Position numbers and translations under genes: made by a program
In this document: positions 12,535-20,886 of the stretch, in pieces
How the letters are laid out: the number at the start of each line of letters is the position of its first letter
Position numbering within the stretch: position 1 is the first letter of the stretch
The notes under the pieces: generated by a model
What the model was told of the DNA's origin: nothing
The model's database searches: none
The model's input: the letters and a program-made list of their open reading frames with translations, nothing else
Source: Nigrospora sphaerica
Taxonomy: Eukaryota > Ascomycota > Sordariomycetes > Amphisphaeriales > Apiosporaceae
Length of the DNA stretch: 64,000 nucleotides
Direction of reading: 5' to 3'
Assembly (NCBI GenBank): GCA_018287875.1
Contig: JAGVVL010000001.1
Span: forward strand, 5,270,001-5,334,000

Positions 12535-13334
12535 GGCGGGCCGTGTTGTTTTGGACCGGGAGAAAGCGGTGTTTTCGAGCAAGAGTCTTGATGATGGATG
12601 GCAGACAACGTGTCGCGGGGCGGATGTTTTGGGGGGTGTGACGGCGACACGTGGGGCAGGGACGCATGCCTACAGATCCCGCCGCTGTAAAATATACCCT
12701 GGAACTACTACTACATCTCAGGGCCCCGGTATCGCTTGCCGTCGGGCTCGGTAGGACTATCCGCATCCGTACAAGTCACTTCAATACAGCATCGTGCCGG
12801 TCGCTCAACGTGTGGCGGACAAGAGCCATGTGGCTGGTAAGAGCCGCATAGGGGCGCCACACCTTTTCCAGTAAGAAGTACTGAGGTACTTGTGAAGACG
12901 GAGCCCGCCCGGCTTGGTGCACGCGCAGGCTCATAAAAACGCGCCGCATCTGCCCGTCTTTTCCTACCTTTTCCTTCCTTTCTTCTTTACAATAAATGAA
13001 CAACGCAAAAAATCACATTCGCGAGACATGTTCTTTTCGGTGCGAGGTGGCTCTCGCAGCTGCCCACGACCACTGAAAGCTCTCGATAGAATGGAGACCA
13101 ACTCCCAACGCACAATCTTGGGTGCGGTGTTTCCCCTACTCACTGTGGGAAGGATCGCAATGATTGAACGTACATTTCCCAACCACACGGCCGTGTTGTC
13201 CGACGGCCACACATGTCGGCCTGTGCGTACATGGACGATATAAATAGACCTCGGGATTTCCATTCGTAAATTCGTAGACAGCTAATTCGGGGTCAATCAC
13301 CCCTGCCACGTTGTCCGCGCAGGCGTCCAACACC
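12535..13334. other. intergenic
   Basis: About 800 bp between two minus-strand genes: 5' region of the DUF1640 gene and 3' flank of the next. No gene seen. Confidence 0.6.
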
Positions 13335-13939
13335 TTAGGTGTCGAACCACTCCAACGAGTCGTCCTTGGAAAAGACGGCCTTGTACAGGAATTCACCGTC
13401 GGGTAACTCGGCCCGGATGGTGTGGATGGAATGAATCTCGGCCTTCTGGCCCTCCTCGGTGCCGGGCTCGAAAGCACGGAAACTGTGGGCAAAAAGGTAT
13501 CAGTTACGGCTCCCTCCGCGAGCAGTCGGGCGTTCGCTCCTCTGCAGACGGAATCCAGGCGCGGGAATTGCTTACTGTACGTAACAGGGGCCCGACTCGG
13601 GCACTACGGCGGAAGCGAGGGTCAGCCAAAGGCGCGCAGCCGACAGGAGGAGGTATGTTGGTACTTACTCGCGGGGATACGGAGCTTGCCAAAGAGGATG
13701 TGGCCGTAGGCGACGGCGGCGTGGCGTACCTGCACGAAGTCGTCGACGGAAAAGTTGGTGAGCTCCTCGTCCGAGAGGTGGCGGACGGGCTCGAAGTAGG
13801 GCAGCTCGTGCTTCTCCTTGTCGCGGCGCTCGTGCTTCAGCAGCTTCTTCAGCTCGCCCTCAAACTCTTTGAAGGCACTTATCGACGCCGGCTTGGGCGC
13901 GTGGGCTGCGCTCAACTCTGCCGTGGCTGCGGTGGCCAT
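13335..13939 (-). CDS. conserved-looking hypothetical protein with a 28-nt internal exon
   Basis: Three exons, 13939-13669, 13603-13576 and 13482-13335, giving 148 aa with phases 1 and 2 matching. The middle exon of 28 nt is required to read from KLRIPA through MPESGPCYVH into FRAFEPGTEEGQKAEI; without it the frame breaks. The protein is soluble and charged: an N-terminal helix with many Lys/Glu (FEGELKKLLKHERRDKEKHE), then YFEPVRHLSDEELTNF, then a likely beta-rich C-terminal half ending FSKDDSLEWFDT. No signal peptide, membrane helix or known motif. Function unknown. The reading-frame continuity makes a real gene likely. Confidence 0.75.
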
Positions 13940-15186
13940 GTTGCCTGCAAGTGGGTGGTGCTGGTAGGAGTCGTAGTAAGGGGCTGGGGATAGGATAGGC
14001 GACAGTGGTAAAGGCGATGATGTCTGGGAGGGAGGTATATACTAGAGAAGGGAGCGGGAAAGCCAGACTTCTTCTCTTCTTTCCCCGCTATACCTACCAC
14101 CAACTTTGGGGGAAAGGGATGTGACGCAGCAGCACCACTGCATAGAGTTATCTGCCGGTGGTGGTGGATCGGCATGCATTGGTTCCAAGCAGGTTTCGGC
14201 TGAAGCTGCCCAGTTACTACAACTACGTACATACAAGGCATGGAGATGAGGGGTCGCGTCGTTGCGCTGGGCGTTTGCGTCTTGGGCCAGTCCTACCAGG
14301 GAGGGGCATGGGTTGGCCGCGTGACGTGACGTACTCATGCTTTCAGTCACAGACATTCGGATACAGGTCATCGTCACTCCTCACCCATCGCCTTTGTGTC
14401 ACGTTGTCGTCTCTTACCAGCACTGCCACAATTGGCCCTCGGGGGTTGGATCACTGACCAACTAAGTAGGCATCTTGGTTTACACAAACACAACCCCCCA
14501 CCGCGTCGAACGTACCTGTCCCTCGAGTTGGGGGCAAAGACGAACTATTTTTAGGTTCAACGCCCCCGGCGTGCCGTACCTTGCAGATGACGCAAAAAGC
14601 GGAGCTGTGGGAAGGGGAGTAGGACTGCCTGTAGAAAGAGAGTTGATCTTATCCTGGGGTCAATCACGGTTCCTCTGGGCAGGTTGGATAAAGTAGTGAT
14701 GTGGTGAATGAGTAGCCGCCTGGACGTTCAGTGGACTGGAACCGCCCGCGCGCTGACCGACCCCTCCAAACCCAAGGCAGGCAGGCCTAGACCTTCCGGA
14801 AAACGACGACACCGGAGCAAAACGATCCACCGATGCCTCGGCATTTCCACCCATCCCTCAACAAGAACATCATCGGTCTATCCGGCACGACAATCCACCC
14901 CTCCAACCAGAACCGCCAGCGCCGCATATCTATCTACTATCTACCATACCAAGAGGGTACGCCGCCATGCAAGGGGTATAGCGTATTGCCTATCTAGCAG
15001 GCCCGAGCGAAACGAATCGCCCTTGACGAGCCGAGGTCCCAGAGGGAATTCGTCAGCCAGCCAGGCTCGCCTGGATACCCGCCCGCCCCGTCAATCTCGG
15101 CCCCCCTTGGACTAAAATTCTCATTCCCCGTCCGTGTGGAATTCCTCGGGGCCAACGGAAAGCCGCCCGCCGCCGTCGCCGCCAAG
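13940..15186. other. divergent promoter region
   Basis: 1.25 kb between the start of the minus-strand hypothetical gene and the start of the plus-strand thioesterase gene, so it probably carries both promoters. No other feature recognised. Confidence 0.6.
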
Positions 15187-16293
15187 ATGAAGACGGCTGT
15201 CCTGCCCCTGCGTCTGCGCCTACGTGCGCATTGCGCCAGCCTCCCTCGCTTTCGCTCTCCCTCACTGACACCAACCTTGCCCACTGCTCGTCGCCCCCTT
15301 GCGCCCTTATCGCGCTGCTCTGTGGCCCGGTCCTACGCCTCGGCTTCCTCAGGTCAGTCCTCTGCCACCGTCCCCGCCGCTGCCGCCCCCTACAAAGAGC
15401 GCCGCTGCCGCCAGGCGAGTCGCCGTTTTCGGCCGCGCAAAGCTCACCAAAAGCCCGCCGGCTCTTTGTCTTGACAGCCACCGCCTCTGCCGCTTCGCTC
15501 TCGCCGCCGGCCTCCTTTCTGCGCCGCGCCCTCACCTTTGTCGCCCTTGGCGTGTCCTTTGGCTCCCTCGGCTTCGCCATGACCGTCGCCCCCGCAGTCC
15601 CGGGCCTTAGCGGCATCCTCAACCCTCCCACCGACGCCGAGACGCTGGCCCTCTTCACGCCCGAGGACGAGCAAGCCATGCAGGTCGAGGAACACATCCA
15701 GAACCACTGGGTCACGCGCCAGCTGCGCGAGCAACCCGAGACGACCGAGTCGCGCCCGCACCTCAAGATCCCCGAGACGTTCCGCCCACAGAACCTGACG
15801 GGCGGCACGCTGCTGGGCGCCGGCAAGGTGCCGGTGCCGCCGCTGGTCTTCACCGAGGCCGGCGGCAAGTCGCTCGTCTCCATCTCGTACCTGGGCACCG
15901 ACCTGTGTGGCCACCCGGGCATCGTGCACGGCGGCTTCCTCGCCACGATGCTGGACGAGGGCATGGCCCGCTGCAGCTTCGGCGCCCTGCCGCACGGCGT
16001 CGGCATGACGGCCAACCTAAACGTCAACTACCGCGCCCCCACCCCGGCCGGCACCTACGTCGTTCTGCGCGCGCGCACCACCAAGGCCGAGGGCCGCAAG
16101 GCCTGGGTCGAGGGCCGTATCGAAACCCTCGTCGCCGAGGGCGAGACCCCCCTCGTGCTGGCCGACGCCACCGGCCTGTTCATCAGCCCGAAGCAAGCAG
16201 CCGTAAGTTGCAACGCCCTCACTCCTGCCGTCCTTGGCTCGTAGCTCACCCCTCTTTTTGCAGGCCATGGCCGCCGTCATGCCCGTTCAGTAG
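15187..16293 (+). CDS. mitochondrial HotDog-fold acyl-CoA thioesterase family protein
   Basis: Three exons: 15187-15352, 15415-16202, 16264-16293, giving 327 aa. The first 55 residues are Arg/Ser/Leu-rich and nearly free of acid residues, a typical mitochondrial presequence. A hydrophobic segment follows (FLRRALTFVALGVSFGSLGF), then a HotDog domain with HPGIVHGGFLATMLDEGMAR near residue 220 and NVNYRAPTPAG. Proteins of this type hydrolyse acyl-CoA thioesters; the exact substrate is not readable. The first intron (GTCAGT...CCAG, 62 bp) was chosen because it alone restores frame; an alternative N-terminus is possible. The last exon encodes only nine residues and a stop. The head-to-head neighbour is unrelated. 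Confidence 0.85.
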
Positions 16294-17460
16294 AGGGGGC
16301 GCACCGTAGCGGACGTGCGCTCCAAAGCTTCGGGAGCACTGGCGTGGTCGTAATACCCCTCTACATTTCCGTATAGACAAGAGCGTAGAAGCAAAGAGAA
16401 CCCTAAAGGGGCTAGACGAGGAACTGCGCGTTCTGTTGGAGCATAGACCAGCCAGCCAGAACCAGCGAATCACACCAGCGTTCATTCGGCTGTAGGAAGA
16501 GCATTTAGAAATGCAAAGATAAACCTTGAGAATAACAATAAAATAGACGGGCCATGTTTACTCTTGCCCATGGATCTCCTCGAGCCGAATTGGTCTGGCG
16601 AAATATCCATGGATGGCAATGCTTTATACTTGGACCCACTAGATGCTGGACCCGAGCGATGAGGGGCCAGGACGTGAGTCTTAGCTAAGCATATCAAATA
16701 GGCAAGGCCAAGCCATCGGCTCAAAACAAAAAAAAACGGGGAAGCTAAAGCGGAAGACATAGAATACACGGGTACGTTGATATAAGAGTAAGGGTGAGGG
16801 TGATTGTCAACAGAGTAACGGTAGGTAGGATGGTGACGCTTCAAAGAGGCCTGCTCGTAAAACTGCCCGCATGAACGGGAAAAAAGGAACAGATGGAACT
16901 CGGCGTCACCGATACAACGACTCCGGACATTCCTACTGCTTCTTCAACTTGAACACGAGTTTCTTTCCCTCCACCAAACTTCACGTCCAGCACTGATGGC
17001 ACCCAGGGCCGTCCCCACTTCTTCTACACAAATATGAATATCTCTTTCCCCTTTGAAAGTTCTCGTTCCCCGAAGCTTTCTGGTATACCGCGCATCTCCC
17101 TTGCCTCGGCAACCGAGGAGCACACGTGGTTAATGAGCCATAGTTACAATACGTACCATGGGTAAGGTTACTAATACCATATCTATAACAACGTAGAATT
17201 TGAGTATCAGTAGTTAAGGCGTGTTAGAGGTAACGTAGTCAGTGATTTGTTGCTGCTAGTAGTGTAAAGTACTTCCCTGGTAAATCTACCTACAAATTAA
17301 GTAAGACCAGTGAAAGCCATATCAGTGCTGAAGATGGAACAGAGTAAAGAAATGATACTACCCGAATGCCTCCACTGGCATTCAAACAGTAGACCTACAA
17401 AAAAGTTGTAGTGTAGGGACCAATGCAGGAGCCAGTGCAAGGAGACCAGCTAACATTACA
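16294..17460. other. intergenic
   Basis: About 1.2 kb from the thioesterase stop to the LINE insertion site. It is AT-richer than the coding regions, with no gene recognised. Confidence 0.6.
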
Positions 17461-17473
17461 AATTGTGACTACG
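17461..17473. repeat. target-site duplication, left copy (LINE)
   Basis: AATTGTGACTACG, repeated exactly at 18840-18852 just after the AAT tail. The pair brackets the truncated LINE and fixes both its ends. Confidence 0.9.
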
Positions 17474-18643
17474 CTCGTGGGCTTCGGTTTAAACCCCGAG
17501 CAGACCTGCGAGCGGCTGGAAGCCGCTCACAGGATCTGTAAGGAATGGGCAGTCAGCCACGGCATGACCTTTGCAGTCCAGAAATATCACCTAGTCCACT
17601 TCTCTCGAAGACGGAAAGGTCCGGACACGAAGATAGCCTTAGAAGGGCACGAAATCGAACCAGAAGACTCCTGCCGCGTCCTTGGCATCCAGGTGGATAG
17701 ACGTCTCCGCTGGGACGTCCACATCCAGTCGATATCGAAGAAGATGGCGACGCAGGTCTATGCTCTAGATCGGATAGCCGGCTCGACATGGGGCGCGTCT
17801 CTCCAGCGAGCCCGCCAAGTCTATACAGCCGTTGTACGGTCTGCAATAGGCTATGGAGCTTCAGAGTGGCACCGCCAGATCTCGAAAAATAGAGCCAAGG
17901 CACTCAACGACGTCCAGACAGAGTGCCTCCGAAAGGTCACAGGAGCTTTCAAAGCCACGGCCACCGCAGTACTAGAAACGGAAGCTTACGTGTCCCCCTT
18001 AGACACGTGGCTCAACAGAAGGGTGGCGGCATCGGAAGAGAGGCTCCAACAGCCGCGTATCGCATCACTCATCCAAGCGAGATGCGAAAGCGCAGCTAGA
18101 TGGATCCTAACAAGACCGACTCGCCGGCGCAGACCGAAAGGCCCCGACGCTCCCGATCGTAAGAGGTGGCTAGACGAATGGCTAGCTGGAGACTCGGCAT
18201 ATAAGGCTGAAGAGAGAGACTGGCTTCAAAGATGGCAACAAGCGCAGCAAAATCGAACAGCACGAACCCCAGCAGCAACTAAGATGCCGCCAGACAAGCA
18301 CGTCCTCAAGCTCCATAAGGGACTCCATAAGGCCGAGAGCTCCATCCTCGTCCAAGCGAGGACTGGCAAGATTGGGCTGCGAGACTTCCTTTTTAAGCGT
18401 AGGGTCCCAGGCTTCGACAGCCCCTGGTGCGTCTGCGGTCAGGGCAGGGAGACCGTCCGGCATATCCTCGTTTTCTGCCCACGGGAAAGAGAAAGACGAG
18501 AGCATCTCGTCCAAGCTCTAGGAGGACCGGTAGACACGGACAGGATGCTCGACACCCCAGGAAAAGCAGGAATTATCGCAAGATGGCTACTCCGCTCCGG
18601 AAAGCTGGACATGTTCCAGCTAGCGAATCAACTTATCAGCTAG
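17474..18643 (+). pseudogene. LINE reverse transcriptase, C-terminal fragment
   Basis: About 390 residues of the ORF2 C-terminus: thumb-like region (HGMTFAVQKYHLVHFSRR, then CRVLGIQVDRRLRWDVHI), YTAVVRSAIGYGASEWH, and a C-terminal domain with a Cys/His cluster (WCVCGQ...VRHILVFCPRE). The catalytic palm motif with the YxDD box is missing, so the copy cannot encode active enzyme. The frame is otherwise open to its natural stop. An apparent ATG at 17423 belongs to the flanking DNA and gives a spurious start. Confidence 0.9.
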
Positions 18644-18839
18644 GAAGCGGGCGCGCTGAGCCCGATCTCGGTATGGCAGGTCAAAGAGTAGATAGAAGCG
18701 GTACGACGCAGCGGAACCTAGGTTTTTCACCCGGCCGGAAGTTAGCCCGGCACGGTTTTCCTAGGCTAAGATGCGCAGGGGGTCCTCATGGCCTAAATAG
18801 GTCGCTAGGTGTAAGAATAATAATAATAATAATAATAAT
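17474..18839 (+). mobile_element. 5'-truncated Tad-like LINE retrotransposon
   Basis: A 1366-bp insertion bracketed by a 13-bp direct repeat and ending in an (AAT)n tail (about 18812-18839). The body encodes only the last part of a non-LTR reverse transcriptase. Abrupt 5' truncation, a simple-repeat tail and a target duplication of this size are the hallmarks of LINE insertion by target-primed reverse transcription. Assignment to the Tad/I group rests on protein resemblance recalled, not on a search. Confidence 0.9.
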
Positions 18840-18852
18840 AATTGTGACTACG
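18840..18852. repeat. target-site duplication, right copy (LINE)
   Basis: Exact repeat of 17461-17473, directly following the (AAT)n tail. Confidence 0.9.
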
Positions 18853-19136
18853 ACGAGGGCAGCACAATGTACATTGGGTACCCGAAGGTAGCACATAGCT
18901 AATTAATTATACATATATTAGTAACTCTGCTTCTGTGCTGGTAACTGCTATCCGTAAGGATCCGTGAGCCATCCGCCTCCCGACTTCCCCTCTTTGGAAC
19001 GAGGACATCTGCATCACTGAGGACGCGAACATACGAGGTATTCTTCTGTTGCCAAGTGCTGGCCGTCGTTCTCGAAAATTCTAGCCTGGTCCCTGATAGA
19101 GAGAGCAATAATTAAGGCTCTCTGTACAAATGCTCG

Positions 19137-19326
19137 TGTCGCACTTCAGGGGACGTGAGGAACGAGATTCTAGTTGTTCTATTAGGAAAAACAAAGGAAA
19201 ACTATCTGAGGAACCAGACGTAGATATAGTAGTTCCGTAGCCTGCCTGACAGGCTAGGCTCTTGAGCTTACATAAAGTCACGTGACCTGGTAGGCTTGTT
19301 AGTGACAATAGGCTCGTCTCGCGACA
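19137..19326 (-). repeat. 3' LTR of the copia element
   Basis: 190 bp with TG...CA ends (TGTCGC...GCGACA). It matches 26413-26602 except at 19212 (A here, T there). It contains a 10-bp palindrome GTCACGTGAC at 19277-19286 with a CACGTG core and a short inverted repeat TAGCCTG/CAGGCTA at 19238-19256. Confidence 0.95.
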
Positions 19327-19335
19327 CACCCCCTC
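19327..19335 (-). other. polypurine tract
   Basis: GAGGGGGTG on the minus strand, immediately inside the 3' LTR, where the plus-strand primer of reverse transcription is expected. Confidence 0.75.
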
Positions 19336-19775
19336 AGCCGAACCGATCCGCTCGGTGTGGCTGAAAATCGCTTGGTAAGGGTCCTGTGAAGCGATCCTTT
19401 TGAGTTTTCGCTTGCGGGCTGCGATCATCCCTAAGATCGGACGATGAGTTGTTGTAAGTAACAGCCGCGCATTGAGATCAGACGATGAGTTGTTCTGATC
19501 AATAGCACGTCAGAACTCCTCGCAGCCGCAACTCATGCGAAATCACAACTCCTCTCTTTGAATGCGGCACGTCCGCATCTTGACTCCTCTCGTCGGTGAG
19601 AGCCGCTGTGCTGCTTCACTGCACGCGTTGCTTAGCGATATCTTAGTCGTCTAAACTCTCGCGCTGCTTCTGAGTGAGTCAGTGTCCCGTCACTCGCTGC
19701 CCAGGTGGATTCATCGCGAGTCTAGCAGCTTCGGTGAACAACTTCGAATGGGGCGTGTCCTCAGAGGCTTAAGGG

Positions 19776-19781
19776 TATAAA
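19776..19781 (+). promoter_or_regulatory. TATA box of the antisense gene
   Basis: TATAAA on the plus strand 129 bp before the antisense start codon, followed by a long CT-rich leader. This is the usual architecture of a fungal RNA polymerase II promoter and is independent of the LTRs. Confidence 0.6.
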
Positions 19782-19909
19782 GGAAGCCCTCCCTGGCTTC
19801 TTCTTCCCTTATCATCATCATTGCGCTTCCCACTGTCTTCTGCACTTCTTCTCTCGCCTTTCAGGCCATCCATCCAGCTTCTTCTCGCCATTTTCCAGTA
19901 TCATCAGCA

Positions 19910-20687
19910 ATGTCTGCCGGTTTGTTCGCACCTCGCCTGTTCTCTGGTGCTCATTTTGCTAACTTTTCGCTTCATAGCGGTTGGCCAGGGCAGTGGCGGG
20001 CGTGCGCCTTTCCAGGGCAGCGGCAAGCCTGGCCGCGATCACGAGGACAGCGAGTCCGACATAGACCCCGAGGAGCTCAAGCGTGCCAGAGAGCTCATTA
20101 AGCGCGCCAGGGCCAAGGACAAGGCTCGCAAGGCCGCCAGCCCGTCTCGCGCTGAGATGGCTATTCTGCGGCGCCAGAAAGGTGACTTGCGCTTCACACC
20201 CTGTCTCCCCTGTTTGCGTGGTGCCGAGCGTCATTCTCGTGGCCATTGCCACGATACTCGCTTGCCAGGTGCCTTGAAGTGCTACGAGTGCACTTTAAAC
20301 AACCATCAGTGCGAGGAGGTGCCCGAGTGGCTTGCCCTAGCTGCTCGTTCCCTGTTGCGTGAGCTGAACCGCCCGGTCCAGAACGTTGTGAGTACCTTTT
20401 TGCTGCTGATTCTCCTGCTGGCTGTTCTGACAGGCTTGAAGCCTCAGATTCGTCGCATGAGAGCAACCGTGAAGGGCTTGCGCGACCTGCATGGCCTTCC
20501 CGATGACCACACGCTTCTTGGAGGCGACGTGGGCTCTCCTGAGCCTCGCAGCGCTCCTGCGTCCGAAAGCTCTTCGCCGCTCTCTTCCCCTCCACCTTCT
20601 GAGTCTTCTCCAGCGCCCGAGACGCCTACGCCTGGCCCTAGTGCGCGTACCAAGCTGCCTGAGAGGCGTGGCGAGCGGAGAAAGTAG
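19910..20687 (+). CDS. antisense-encoded six-cysteine (zinc-cluster-like) protein in the copia element
   Basis: Opposite strand to gag-pol, between pol and the 3' LTR. Predicted exons are 19910-19919 and 19978-20687, split by a 58-bp intron with a textbook branch site (GCTAAC) and TAG acceptor, giving 239 aa; an unspliced frame from 19821 also stays open. After an acidic/basic stretch (DSESDIDPEELKRARELI) comes a cluster C-x2-C-x11-C-x10-C-x2-C-x6-C starting CLPCLRG and ending CEEVP. This resembles the Zn2Cys6 spacing except for a longer first loop. Then follow a hydrophobic segment (STFLLLILLLAVLTG), a basic patch and a Ser/Pro tail. The hydrophobic segment coincides with a 46-bp intron-like stretch (20388-20433); splicing it would truncate the protein. 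Function unknown; DNA or RNA binding is inferred from the cluster only. Confidence 0.65.
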
Positions 20688-20886
20688 GACTTGAGCTCGA
20701 GCTCCAGTTCCTCCAGTGTTTCCGGCGACAATCCTGCGGAGCTTGGCCCCATTGTGGAGCTCAGGAGCGCGCTCCTCGCGTGCAGTACCACACGAAGGAG
20801 GCTCAGAGGAAGGAAAGCAGGGTCGGTGCGTTTATAGATACTAAAGCCCTGCTCTTAGCAGCAGGTAGTATCTTGTCCACGATGCT

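Noticed and set aside
17423..17473. ATG-initiated start of the LINE open frame
   Set aside because: The first 17 codons are pre-insertion flanking DNA and the target duplication; the LINE begins at 17474.
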